Of a stretch of 64,000 nt of DNA, positions 1 through 19,746 are shown one piece after another; the stretch's first letter is position 1; each line of letters starts with the position of its first letter. The DNA comes from Eudorina sp. 2006-703-Eu-15. Taxonomy: Eukaryota > Chlorophyta > Chlorophyceae > Chlamydomonadales > Volvocaceae. The stretch is taken from the NCBI GenBank assembly GCA_003117195.1, contig BDSI01000058.1, positions 124,001 through 188,000 of the forward strand. The letters run 5' to 3'. The notes under the pieces are model-generated. The model was not told where the DNA came from. It was given only the letters and a program-made list of their open reading frames with translations, and ran no database searches. Both the position numbers and the translations under genes were made by a program.

Positions 1-3000
1 CAATATCGGGGTTTCATCCTGGGAACAGAACCCAGGACCTTTAATAAGCTGCCTAGCTGCGGTATCGTCACCTGAGCTGGCCTTGGGTGTGTAGGATACT
101 GGAAGGATGTGTACGTGTTGTGGATTGGAGGGTGGCCGCGGGCATAGCTGCTGTACACAAAATTGGAGCTTGCCCGCGTGCGTGCAAGGTAGATCAGATT
201 ACACAGGGCGGGCTGCACGCACAGCAGGTGCCGGTCGGTGCAGCGTTGTGCATCTGTGTCGTTGGGGCCAGTAGTGCTGCGGGCCTGTCAGCTACATCCG
301 CACAGAGAGAAGCAGCCGGTAGGGTCAGTCGCTCGTGGGTTCGTTGGCCACACTGGTGCGAATGGTGGCTCTATATCTTGGAGTAAATGTCCGTTGGTTA
401 GCTGTGAGTCATGACCTGCGACCGTCCGGGCCTCGACGTACGAAGTCGAATGGGCGTTGGGTCCCTACGTAGGCGAAGGAGCAGGTGCCGTTACCGCCGC
501 CGTGTACGCCTCCCACCGCGAATGTGCCTGGATGCGGTTTATTCATTTCACCAAATCGCTTGTGCATTTTTGCGTTTTATTCATTTCACCAAATCGCTTG
601 TGCATGTTTGCGTCGTCGGTCACCTAGCTACACGGTGAATGGCTGTGCCTTGGAGGGAGCGAGATGGCAGGCGTACGGCGGGCGTACGGCGGGCCTCTAC
701 ATTGCCTGCTGGCGCATGGCGCGGATACTTAGTTGTCGGGAAGGAAGCTGCTGCCGTGTATGCATGGGCGCTATGCATACGATTTATTATCTTCCGTGGG
801 CGTTATGAATGAGTCAACGTTACAGCGGATCCCAGAAGGGATCAACTGCGTATGCCAGGGCGTTATGTTGGAGGACATTCAGGCAGAGACGGATGAGTGT
901 GTCTGGTGTTGCCACCGGTTGCGCTGCAAGTCCGCCACCTCCCGCCACCGCCGCCTGCCCCGTGCGGATGGCATTGGTTGCTGTTGCGTCGTTCGATGGA
1001 TTCCATGTGTCGTCGACGACGTGGAGGACGGATCAGCCCGGCGGGGTTGGGGAAGTGGAATCCTCAAGCCCTATTTTCTGGGCCCTGGGATTCCATGAGA
1101 TCATGACTCGGGAGTGGCACTTTGTTCGGGTATCCTGCTGGTCATCTCTCATGTGCTTTGCTTGCCGCTCGACCATGCATGCATCCGGGAGGGGCAGTGT
1201 CCGCTGCCAGACCAGTCCGCTCGCGCTACCGGGGGCTGCTACGTGTAGTGTATGTAGATCGATCTGTCGGTTATCAACGAACTGCAGCTAGCGCGCTGCG
1301 GCTGCTTGCTCCATGCATAAATACCTGCATCTATCCGCCCTCTTCTTCCAAATGAAATGTGTTCCGGGCCCTGGCCCCCTCTGTGTTAACCCCCTGTGTG
1401 TTTCTGTGTGTCCCTGTCCCTGTGTGCGAACCTAGTATCGCGAGTAGGTGCGGCCTTCATTTTATGTTGTTGGTTCCGACTGTTTTCCCCACTTTGTACT
1501 GTACACGCTCGTTTACGTGCGTAATCACGTGAACGAGAGGATTGTGTGCATGAGTTTTGCACTTTTGTGCGCGATGGGTTTACAAATTGAATTTGAAGGC
1601 TTACAAAGGCGCCCATCATTCCCCCACAACCCCCCGGGATACACGCCAATGCTCCGGCCAACGTCCTGTTATTGACACTTTTATCAGATTACACGGCGTA
1701 ACCGAAGCACCGAACGCAATGCGGTGGGTGCATGGATGCGCCTGCGGCGCGCGGCTGAGCTTGTCTACGTTCATCCATCCATCCATCCAGTCATCCCTAA
1801 TTACCACCAGCACAACTAGCACTGTGGACGGGCAGTGTTGTGGCAGACGTTGCGCGTAGGGAGCTGTGATGTCATGATGCAGACGGGGAGTTGATGCGGT
1901 AGCGGTAACTACCGGAACTGCGTGGGCCCCTACCCCTCAAATGGACCGTTGCGAGGCTGGCTCCCGGCGTCCCGGGGCTGCCTCACGGCCTAACGACCAA
2001 GTCGGTTGGGGACCGAAGTCCCAGCCTGCGATGCGCGGGATACCGACGATGTGTACGGCGCGACACGACACGAACGAGTTATTAGTAGCGCATAAACTCT
2101 GTGTGCACCGTGTGGTGGTGCCGGGCGTCACTGCTGTACCGCCGAGTTGCCGCTGCCTAGCCTACCTATTTGAGAATAAGTCCTTGTAAAGCCGCGTCAC
2201 CACAACGTCCGCTACACCCCTGTGACACACACACACGCACACACACACGACCGTGCCTGCCCAATAACACACACGACCGTCACAAGCCCTCCAGGGTCCC
2301 GGTCAACGGCGACAAGGCACATACATCCCGCCAGGCATACATAATACCATGCGGTTGCGCGCCCGGGGACACGACGGCCCCATCAAACCCACATGCTGAA
2401 GACAAGCAGGCTCATGGACCTCGGCGCTTGGAGCTCATAAGGCCGGTAGACCGGTATCCAAGCTCCAGACCGCGTTTGCATTGCGCTACGTAGAGACCTG
2501 TGGACTGCGATACCTGCCCCTGAACCCCCCGGCATCCAGCGGAATCTACATCACCATCAGCCCGTAACACAAACAGTTTGGAAGGCGGTTGCGCCAAATG
2601 TGCCACACGCACAGACAAGCGATGGCCCCCAAGCCCCTAGGTCGGTAGCTCGCAGCCGCGGGTCATCGCTGGGCATCCAGCCAGCTATGTCGATCCGCTG
2701 TCCTCACACGAGTTGTGATTTTCAACCGGGGGGCAAACAAAACTCTGCTGCGGCAGGAAAGGAGTGTTCTATGGTCCGCCCCACACTCAACAACTCAACA
2801 ACGGCGACAATCCATCATGCCTCTAGCCCAATCGTCTCCCTGAAAGGCGGCCGGGTCGTGCACGGCTTCCCAGTCCCCGGGTCGCGCGCCGCGTCGCAGA
2901 CGCTGGCAGTCAACCCCAGGAGACACCCATTTCCCGTCAAGTCTGGTAGCGAGAAAGCAATCAGACACACAGACACACACACACGCACGCACGGTCACAC

Positions 3001-3614
3001 GCTGTGCATCACTGCCCCCAACGTGTGCGTTGTTCTTCTACGTGACCAGAATCGAACGTCCACGCCGGCACAAACGCCCATCCGTATCGGACTGTCCGGT
3101 CTCCGTACCGCTGTGACTCATCCCCGGGATGCATGCAAGACGCGCGGGCCACAGTGCGCTGGGGGCGTCCTTTCAAGTCGCACCGTCACATGGTAATCAC
3201 AGTGCTCCGGCCCCTGTGGATCCCAGTAACCAAGACCAATCTTTCCTCCTAGAGTCCCGTCCAAGTGCCCCGCTGACGGCCCCCGCTCAGGCAAAGGCCG
3301 CATCGTTGATCTGCACGCAACCGGATGAGCGAGAACGGGAGACGGTCAGGGCAGCAGAGAGCAGGAGGCGGTCGTGGGGGCGGCTCCGTGGCCCAGCGCC
3401 CCGCGCCTCCGCAGCGTGTCGGTCGGCAGCACCGGCCGCTAAGATGAGCACTTATGGGCGCCTCATGACCCACGTCCGCAAGCCGTGCAGCTACGGCCAT
3501 ATCGGTCCGCCATAAATCACACACACACACACACATTTGCTGTGTTGCTGGCATGCCGTGCGCCTGTGCCGAGCGGCGGCGGTGGCTTGCGCCGCGATCC
3601 CACCGCCCTTGCCC
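1..3614. other. No gene recognised
   Basis: I see no recognisable coding exon on either strand. Open frames are short and low in complexity. The stretch contains a 38-bp direct tandem duplication at 538-613 and short CA/TG runs near 2225-2250, 2965-2995 and 3518-3536. It may include the 3' UTR of MCM7, which ends at 3615 on the minus strand, but I found no convincing minus-strand TGTAA close to that stop. Confidence 0.5.
538..613. repeat. 38-bp tandem duplication
   Basis: Two copies (538-575 and 576-613) of a 38-bp unit beginning TTTATTCATTTCACC, differing by one base. No gene is seen around it. Confidence 0.85.
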
Positions 3615-11032
<7,418 letters not shown>

Positions 11033-12497
11033 ACGCTGAACGCCCTCAAAAAAGGGGAGAAGATTGCAAACTACATCGCACAAAGAAGCAATTGGTTGAG
11101 GGAGGACACTCACTCGCTGCGTCGGCATGGTTGGGAAGTGAACCAGCCATTTCAAGAAAGACCAAAGCTGAGTTCGATTTACAAATTGATATCAACTGAC
11201 ACGAGAATGAATGTTGTTATTGTCGCGTACAGAGAACAAATCGCTAAGTCAACGACCCAAGCGACGATTGTTTTTTCGCGCCATTCAAGCTCGTGCCGTA
11301 CAGAATTGCCCTCCTCCTCGAACAACTACATTCTCCATACTCTTTCAGTGTTTCAAACATCAGGAAGCAGTCAGTGGAATGTATGGCAAAACGATACCAG
11401 TTAGACTGCAAAGCATGGAATCGAAGCAGCTGTCGTCCTACGTCGCCGGTGCTTCTGCCGTGTCTTGGCACCGATGCTTGAAGATCTTTTCAGAAATATT
11501 TCGGATCATTCCTACGAATTGATTTGACCTACCTGTCCATACCGAGCTTGCGCTGTGACGCACTGGTAGCCCGAACTGAGCATGTGATGTAATTTCGATG
11601 GCCCCTCTTTAATTATCTAGCCATAATGAAGTTCGTTAGGTTCTTGGACTGACAACCCAAGTTTAGGAAACTGTTTTCCCTGTTTCTTACCGAGTTCCCT
11701 GTTTGTATGCTAATGCATAAGCTGTCGCGTACCGACATACCCACCACAAAGCCAATCCACGCAGAGTACCATGCCACATTGTTGTACAAGGATTGTGGCT
11801 GCGCCCGAACCTGTTCTCTACGATAACTGATCCCATGCAGACACAGCCACACAACCTTTCTCGAACATGTAACTATGCTTGCCAAGTTAAGGTTACAAGC
11901 GCAACCAACAAAGTAAGATATTGCGACTGCAGCTTTCAGCCAAGCCGCGACGCGCCTTTGGGGCTGCTGCGCACCCCCAGCATTGCAAATGTCGATTCTC
12001 ATTATCTTCTCGATTAGTTATTGAAAACTTGGAGGGGGAATGGCACGTCTGCTCTCTAACACGCATATGTAAACCTGGCGTCCTTCGATGTCCCGAACGA
12101 AGCACCTTCCCACAGGTACCTGCACCCGATGGTGGATCCCTCGACACACACAAAAGATCCGAACCCCGTACTGCACAGAACAGGCCTCCAGATGGCGAGA
12201 CGCCTGCACGTGAGCACAGCTCCAAGATTTTGTCCACCCATGCGACCAGCGGTCCTTCGGCATTCCCCGGCGCTACGTTACCGAGACTGATCTGCGTGTG
12301 ACAAAGCCCGGACCGAGGGTTGCAGCCTCGACAGTCCGCTGTGGACCTCTGCGGCCACATGCCAAAATCTAGTTCTGTCCCGAGCCGTCATCCTCCAAGA
12401 ACTAGCCCTCACGCCGCGGCTTAGTAGATCCTAACTAACACACGGTTCTACTCAAAGCTATTGAGCAGCACTCGTAAAATGGCAATGGTCAGCGGCT
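11033..12497. other. Intergenic, MCM7 upstream and PSBY 3' flank
   Basis: No coding exon recognised. It separates the MCM7 start (minus strand) from the PSBY stop (minus strand), so it should hold the MCM7 promoter and the PSBY 3' UTR. A minus-strand TGTAA (TTACA at about 11891-11895) is one possible PSBY poly(A) signal. Confidence 0.5.
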
Positions 12498-13518
12498 TCA
12501 CTTGTTCTTAGCAGACATCTGGTCCAGCTGCGCCTGCAGGCCGCCCAGAATGTTGAACGCAACCCAGCCAAGCGCGGGGACGAACAGAGTGGCAATGATG
12601 CCCAGGCGGTTGTCGCTCTCCGCCAGAGTCATCAGCTCAGAGGCCTCCGCGGACTGGGCAGCCAGCAGGGTGGCAGCGGCACCCAGGCCAATGGCAGCTG
12701 GCACAGCCCGCTTCTTCGTCGGATTCTTAGCAGACATCTGGTCCAGCTGCGCCTGCAGGCCGCCCAGAATGTTGAACGCAACCCAGCCAAGCGCAGGGAC
12801 GAACAGAGTGGCGATGATGCCCAGGCGGTTGTCGCTCTCCGCCAGAGTCATCAGCTCAGAGGCCTCCGCGGATTGGGCAGCCAGCAGGGTGGCAGCGGCA
12901 CCCAGGCCAATGGCAGCTGGCACAGCCCGCTTCTTCGTCGGATTCTTAGCAGACATCTGGTCCAGCTGCGCCTGCAGGCCGCCCAAAATGTTGAACGCAA
13001 CCCAGCCAAGCGCGGGGACGAACAGAGTGGCAATGATGCCCAGGCGGTTGTCGCTCTCCGCCAGAGTCATCAGCTCAGAGGCCTCCGCGGACTGGGCAGC
13101 CAGCAGGGTGGCAGCGGCACCCAGGCCAATGGCAGCTGGCACAGCCCGCTTCTTCGTCGGATTCTTAGCAGACATCTGGTCCAGCTGCGCCTGCAGGCCG
13201 CCCAGAATGTTGAACGCAACCCAGCCAAGCGCGGGGACGAACAGAGTGGCAATGATGCCCAGGCGGTTGTCGCTCTCCGCCAGAGTCATCAGCTCAGAGG
13301 CCTCCGCGGACTGGGCAGCCAGCAGGGTGGCAGCGGCGCCCAGGCCAATGGCAGCTGGCACAGCCCGCTTCTTCGTCGGACCGTTCTTCACGGCCATCTG
13401 GTCCAGCTGCGCCTGCAGGCCGCCCAGAATGTTGAACGCAACCCAGCCAAGCGCGGGGACGAACAGTGTGGCGATGATGCCCACACGGTTATCGCTGGCA
13501 GCCAGGGTCGCCAACTCA
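12498..13518 (-). repeat. 219-bp coding tandem array (PsbY units)
   Basis: The 219-bp unit has boundaries near 12641, 12860, 13079 and 13298. Copies differ by only a few bases, mostly silent (for example GCG/GCA in the ATC-GCC helix codons). The 5'-most unit is more diverged and has two extra codons (NG in the linker region). Confidence 0.95.
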
Positions 13519-14091
13519 GTCGCGGCATTCGCGTTACCGGCCATCATCCACGACGAGGCAACCGTCGACAGAGTCGCAACGGTGCCGAACTGCAAGAAAG
13601 GAAATGAACCGCACAACAACGGATACATCGTAACACTGTGCTTGGCGATCACGTCTGTGCGTGGAAATCGGCTGAAGTCGAGTTGCAAAGTATATTGCAA
13701 TAGCTACGCAGAACACCCAACGGTCAAGGTTAAGATTCATCAGGAAGTGCAAGATTGTCTCGCAAAAAGACTTTGCAGATGATGTGCAAGTACCGAGACA
13801 GAAGGTTCCATGCAAAGACCGCAAGGAAAAGGTCGCCATCACCACAATCCGCGCCTTCTCAACATTCTCATACGAAGCTTTGATTCATTTTGTCAAACGA
13901 TGCTTCCGTCAAGACACCCTTCCCTTTCACGGATTCAAGCTCACCTTGAAAGCGGCATCCTGCTCCTGGGTAGCCTGAGCACGAACCGCAACAGCCCGGA
14001 GAGACTTCCGCACTGGCAGCACTGGCTTGGTGCTGCGAACGCCAGCGCGCACCGCCACGGAGGCAGGAACGGACATCCGAAGGGAGGCCAT
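12498..14091 (-). CDS. PSBY: PsbY polyprotein precursor, five PsbY units (photosystem II)
   Basis: Two exons, 14091-13945 and 13589-12498, encode 412 residues. Residues 1-49 are an Arg/Ala/Ser-rich chloroplast transit peptide. Residues 50-71 are a hydrophobic thylakoid-transfer segment ending ANA. Five PsbY units follow: 72-146, 147-219, 220-292, 293-365 and 366-412. Each has an acidic DNR lead and one membrane helix with the family signature FVPALGWVAFNIL. Units 1-4 end in a linker with KKR, an Ala-rich hydrophobic stretch and an AEA site, which looks like an internal signal peptide for thylakoidal processing peptidase. PsbY is a small single-helix subunit of photosystem II near cytochrome b559. 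Land-plant nuclear psbY is known to encode a polyprotein with two mature units; five is unusual. Units 2-5 are nearly identical in DNA (219-bp period). Cleavage into five subunits is inferred. Confidence 0.9.
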
Positions 14092-16725
14092 GGCTAGGTT
14101 GTGCCTTCGGCTCTGCTGCTGCAGCTGCACAATCGAAGGAGCTCAGCTAATGGCGTTGTTCCTAATCGCTCGCACAATTCGGACATGGTGACGCGTCTCT
14201 GTCAACAGTTCGAGATCGACTGTACGGCTTCATCCCTTCCTGGAGATCCCCCTTGCTCTCTTGAACAAACTGCTGAAACAAGTTGTTGGAGTCATTGTTG
14301 TAGTATCTGTAATAGTTACTGTCACTGGCATACGTAAAGAAACATTGCAAATGTTTGTTCCGAAACAGCAGCTGTTCTGAAAGTAGCTTTTCTGCTGAAC
14401 ATTAGTCACGGCGATGCTACATGCGTTGTTGTTATTGAGATGCGTTCCGGCGCTGCTGCACACGTAACGCAGCTTCTTAAGCGCGCGAGGGGTTGCGACA
14501 TTTTTCGATATGCACTCTTTCAGGCACAACATGCCAAGCATGATGGACGTCATGGGCAGTACACCTATGTTTTTACTTACTTGCATATACCATCCTCCTA
14601 GGCGTGGACCTTCGCACACGGCTTACAGCGGCGCATGTCGGCACATCTGGGCAGTGGCACTAAGGATGCATCCGGCTCCGCCCACGCGTTCAACCAAGCC
14701 GACGTTTCCCTGTCCTGTTTGCGGCTGGTCTCTCCCACGTTGCGCCCCGCGCTGCCACCGCCCACCCACAAATTGTCCGAACCCATTTCGCGTGGCACAC
14801 AGTTCAGGCAAGGCAGGTTCAGACAGAGCACTGCGTGGGCATTGAAATGCCATCAGTATGTTATCGTGGGGATAGACTGGGGCTTCCAACCGGCAGTTCT
14901 ACGCATGCGGGGGTGAGAGTTGATGATGGGTACTGGAAGATGCCTTGCAAAGAGTGCCGTTCCCTATGTCGGATACTTTGTTACCCTCAAGCCCTCATCG
15001 GTAGCGGTAATATGCAAATGGGCTGCAGCTCCAGCGTGACAACAAAGGCCACCGTGGCCACCCGAACAGATCCCGCCCCAAGCCAAAGGCGCCCCAGGAC
15101 GAAGCGTGGCGAAGTCAAACGCCAGCCACCCAACAGCTCAGAGCCCCAGAAGGAACGGCAAGCCATCAATGGCACGCCAGGACTTGGTCAAAGCCTGGCA
15201 ACCGCAAGGTTGCGAGCAGTATGAAGCTCGGGGTTGGGCGTTTGGATGCTCGGTGTTCTTCGCTCCGGTACATTCAAGCATTGTCAGACAGTGCTCGCGT
15301 AGGCGCGGGTGGATCGGGCTATGAGGGGCTTCAGCAGAAGGCGGCGTCGGCGACGGCGAACCCACGCGCCTAGGATTGACAATCAGCTAGGTGGCCGCTG
15401 TCCCTGCCAGACGGTCCTAGCTGGCCTGTCAGCCGCCGAGGGCCGATACAGGCGTGCTAAGCAGTACGACGAAAGAGCCCCTCTAGGGATCCCTTTTCGT
15501 TGCCCATTGTAACATTCATTCACGAGATCGGAATGTAAGGTATGCCATGTAGGATGTGCATTGCTCGGGTTTGAAGGTGTGAGGATGCATTGCCGTCTCT
15601 TAGGCGGATCCGTGTAGGATCCTATGTGTATGCAGTACAGCGGTAGGACGCGGTTGGGTTGGGATGGGGCGCTCCGCGGCGTTGCAGTGACGAATGTGGA
15701 GTGTGCCTTGATCCGAGGTGGCGCGAACGAAGCACACAAGGATCTGCGACTCTATTGGCGTAGGGGAACTGAATTTGCCAGCCCTTATCACCAAGGCCAG
15801 GAATCAGCGTCACGTCATGCAGCTAGGTGCAGCTTTATGACGGCAGACCCCAACTTCACGACTTCTCAACGCCATGGCCCCTCATGGAAACAGCTTATGT
15901 ACAAGAACGACGGTGAAAGACAGAGAAAGACCCTTTAGGTAAACGCTGTTGGTCCAGTTGTCCGAACCTCGTTGCGGTCCACATGTGCTCCTTATCCCTT
16001 TTGAACAGCTATCGCGGTTATACGAATCAAGCGGAACCCAACCTAACGGAAACGAGACCCAAACCGACACGAACCGACCTAACCAGGACAACCATCACAT
16101 GGTTTACATCCCACTGGGGATGCCCTGGATTTTGTCGCTGCATAATCATTGTAAGCATGCGTCAAACCCGTAAAGGAGGACCTATCGAACGACAGATTGC
16201 AAGGGTTTCGGAGCATTTTGGAGCTGATGGTACAAGCAAGTAATGCGAAACCTAGTTCCATACGAACGCGAGCCGTCCTAAGCCAGGGACGCCAATGCAT
16301 TGGCGGATGAGGCCCAACCTGCAAGGCTTGTGCGAGCTTGGGCTTGTGCATACGCGGCCTAGCATTGCGTCCAAGAACTGGGAGCTAGCGGCCGTTGGGT
16401 GAATCACTATCGAAATAATCATCCAAACAGCATACCTGACACTGCATTTGCATCTACATAGAACGCATACATGCATCGATTGTCAGACTAATTTTCAAGT
16501 GGGAGCGCAGGACGGTCGCCCACTAAAGTATAATAACAGCGCGTATTTCAATAATTACTGTACTCCACTTAGAAGGACACAAACAATAACAATGTAACGT
16601 TTGTTACGTGTAATGGAGGTCCGGGATCAGACTTGCTCAGAAACCAGGATCTGTCGTAACAAAATCCCCCAATCAACTACACAAGTCTCTGCCAAACATC
16701 GTTGTCTCCACGTAACTTCGGAAAA
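14092..16725. other. Intergenic between divergent PSBY and LHCA
   Basis: No coding exon recognised. It lies between two photosynthesis genes transcribed away from each other. Open frames exist (for example 14835-15224) but have no recognisable domain and no supporting splice pattern. Confidence 0.5.
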
Positions 16726-19033
16726 ATGGCGTTCGTTCTGAGCAAGTCGTCTGCCTTCGGCGTGGCTGCCAAGCCAGTCTCGCGTCGCTCGAGCGTCGCC
16801 GTCAAGGCAAGCCGGATTTAGCGCATGTCCTATGATTACAGAGTCATGGTGGAGCTACAACGGCATAGTTAATAATGCGCCGAGCTAAAGCATGTGCAGT
16901 ATTTGCTTTTGAGTCCTGGATGGAGTCGGTGTTGCAGGTCTCAAGGTCCCATAAACCATGCAGCGCAACATTTAAATGTGATAACCTTACGCTGACAACA
17001 CAGCAACTTTGGCGCGATAAGAGTTTGCTTAGCGAGGTCCTTCTGTAGCTTACTTGCGTGATGTTACTTAGGTTTGTCGTCGTCGTCGTCGTCACCTGCG
17101 CTCACAACGCACAAGTTTGCTTAGGCGTACCCAGTGCAGTATGTTCGATCCTGATCGTAATGGCGTTCCTGGGTACTTTGACAGGCGTCCGCCGTGCCGG
17201 AGAACGTCAAGGAGGCCCGCGCCTGGATCGATGCCTGGAAGAGCAAGCAGGTAATCAAGCTATTGTTAGTGCAAATGTCGACCTGCAGGAGAAAGTTCAA
17301 ACATCACCGAATCTGTGTTGGTTGATGTTAGTTGATGTTAGTACTGGTAAAACCTTCGCGCTTTCCCTCCTGTTCTCACAGGGTGGCGCCAAGCGCGACC
17401 CCAGCCTGCCCAGCTGGATGCCCGGTGCTACCCTGCCGGGCTACCTGGACGGCACCCTGCCGGGCGTGAGTGTCGATGGCGTCGGGGTTTGATATCCACC
17501 GGGAGACGTTTGAACATAACAGCATGATTGTGCGCCCGTGCACAACACCTGGTCAGCGATGATGTTATAAATATGGTGCTGGTCAGGGATGATGATATAG
17601 GTATGGTTGCGGTGTCGTGTTGATTGACAGAACCTTCTGCTTACCTGTGAGGCGCAGCGCTATGAAAATTGACTTCAGAGTTGGCAGAATCACATTCGCC
17701 CTCTCAGCGGCGGTTGTGACTTCAGGTTTCCGGCGGCGCATCATAATTCGATTGCGCCTTGGTTCCTTGGGACAGGACTTCGGTTTCGACCCGCTGTACC
17801 TGGGCGAGGACCCGGTCAAGCTGAAGTGGTGAGTTTGGACTTGCCCTAACCTCTCACTAGATTATTCAGCGATGGCATTGGTCAGCTCTTTGAGGTCGGG
17901 ATGGATGTTTACTTTCGATGGTGTGCTTGATGTGCTTTGCTTCGGTTTCGATCCTGTCCTCTCGTTGGATGAATTGATGGGTTGGTTGAAGTTTGGGTGA
18001 CTCCATCTTGGGTAACGAATTTGTTTTTCCTTGGGCCCTCGCCTCCGCAGGTACGTCCAGGCTGAGCTGATGAACGCCCGCTTCGCCATGCTTGCCGTTG
18101 CTGGCATCCTCTTCCCGGAGCTGCTGTCCAACATCGGCTTCTCCTGGCCGGGCGCCGGTGTGGCTTGGTACGACGCTGGCAAGTTCGAGTACTTCGCCCC
18201 GGCGAGCTCCCTGTTCGGTGTCCAGATGCTGCTGTTCGCCTGGGCTGAGTTCCGCCGGTGAGACTCTGTCCGATGTCTGTTGGTCGCTTTGCCGGCGTAC
18301 CTTGCGCCGCGTGAACTGTGGGAACAGGGTGTTTCTTCGTCGTGCGTAGTTGTCTATTAACCTAACGGTTTACTTGGCTGTGAGGGCTTTCGTAATCGTG
18401 TGTCGTACTCCTGTGTATGCCGTGCTGTTCATGTGCATTGATGCGCGGGTGCATGGTTTCTACATGAGCTGTCGTTCCGAAGCCAGGCTGAGTTTGTGTG
18501 TACACTGCCTCCTCTCGGTGTTTTGCATTGCAGCTACCAGGACTTCGTGAAGCCGGGCTCCGCCAACGTGGACCCGATCTTCCCGAACAACAAGCTGCCG
18601 GACGGCAACGAGCCGGGCTACCCTGGCGGCATCTTCGACCCCTTCGGCTGGTCCAAGGGTGACCTGAAGTCCCTGAAGCAGAAGGAGATCAAGAACGGCC
18701 GCCTGGCTATGCTGGCGTTCGCTGGCTTCGCCGCTCAGGTGGGTGACACGGACACGGCACGAGCCGGGGATGAGGCAGGGGTGAACTCGTTGAACGGGCA
18801 TTGTTAATCAGGCAGGTAAAATGAGTGGGCGCGCTGAGCGCTGACAATTCAGCTGAAATCCCGCTCGTCGGCATGAGCTCTCAGTTTTGACGTCTGATTG
18901 CTTGCGTGTGCGGTGCACGTTTGTACGTCTGCAGGCCTACACCACCGGCACGACGCCACTGAAGAACCTGTCGGCGCACCTGGCTGATCCATGGAGCACC
19001 ACTGTCTGGCAGAACGACCTGGCCCGCCTGTAA
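16726..19033 (+). CDS. LHCA: Photosystem I light-harvesting chlorophyll a/b-binding protein (LHCA type)
   Basis: Seven exons encode 264 residues: 16726-16806, 17185-17250, 17382-17465, 17776-17828, 18051-18257, 18534-18738, 18935-19033. A transit peptide (about 27-30 residues) is followed by the LHC fold. Helix 1 carries ELMNAR (residues 100-105) and helix 3 carries EIKNGR (215-220), both with LAML-like packing. The protein binds chlorophyll and carotenoid and funnels energy to photosystem I in the thylakoid. In helix 1 the usual His ligand of chlorophyll 603 is Asn 103, the mark of red-shifted Lhca proteins; in Chlamydomonas it is described for Lhca2, Lhca4 and Lhca9. The overall sequence suggests the Lhca2 group, but I do not fix the paralogue number. 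The first intron uses a GC donor (AAG|GCAAGC); reading through it gives a stop after three codons, and the spliced form matches the family. Confidence 0.95.
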
Positions 19034-19561
19034 ACGTTCGGGATAGGAATGGTCGCCATGAGGAGCCGCGGTGTACCTACTCTGGATGCCATGTGGTTAC
19101 CTGCCTGTCAAAATGACAGACTGAAATTTTGACAGAGGCGGTTGCAACGATGATAACTTCTGCTCACCATTACTGCGGTCGTATACTGTCGTATGGATAT
19201 GATGGGGTATTGGGGTGGAAGTTGTCTGTCCACGGCGAAGGTGCGTGCGAGATTCAGCGCACATGTTTCGTTGGCATTCCGTGTCGGCGTCCCTGCCTGT
19301 CGGATCCCACGAGCGTAATGTGCGGCTGTATTTTGGATGTCTGATCGATGCTGGGTGTGGACGCTGGAGACTGCGTGCGCAAGCAAAACCCTTCAGCGGC
19401 CTGCTCAGCTTGAGTGAACATTTAGCGTGACAATGTCGGTGATTTTGTTGAGTGCAAACCGCTGCGCGATATCACAGACGGCGAGATTGTTATGGCCGCA
19501 GAAAAGCGGGCGACAAACGCCGTGAAATTTGATCATGGTAAGCTGACTGACGTGATCAAAG

Positions 19562-19566
19562 TGTAA
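19562..19566 (+). terminator. Candidate TGTAA poly(A) signal for LHCA
   Basis: TGTAA, the usual volvocine poly(A) signal, lies 529 nt after the LHCA stop on the sense strand. Confidence 0.4.
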
Positions 19567-19669
19567 CAGTTGTCGATCATACCCACCTACTCGCCTAAAT
19601 CAGGAATCTAGGGATCAGGAAGAAGGGATCCAGGAATCAGCCAGACAGGGAGATGATCACCACTCAATG

Positions 19670-19674
19670 TTACA
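19670..19674 (-). terminator. Candidate TGTAA poly(A) signal for the ChaC-like gene
   Basis: TTACA on the plus strand (TGTAA on the gene's strand), 73 nt after the stop at 19747. Confidence 0.5.
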
Positions 19675-19746
19675 GGAGAAACAGGTGAATTGATCAGCAC
19701 CACACCGTTGATCGCTTTCGGGGTCTGCATGCTGTCACATCGTGTC

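Larger units (their letters stand above)
19034..19746. other. Convergent 3' region of LHCA and the ChaC-like gene
   Basis: No coding exon seen. It holds the 3' ends of two convergent genes. Confidence 0.6.

Noticed and set aside
12498..13518. Regular repeats considered as a CRISPR array
   Set aside because: The 219-bp unit is wholly coding, without short repeats separated by unique spacers, in a eukaryotic gene.
12502..13782. A 426-codon plus-strand frame with internal repeats
   Set aside because: Shadow of the PSBY repeat array; the minus-strand reading matches PsbY and has correct splice sites.
14835..15224. A 129-codon frame between PSBY and LHCA
   Set aside because: No domain, no splice or homology support; kept only as an intergenic note.
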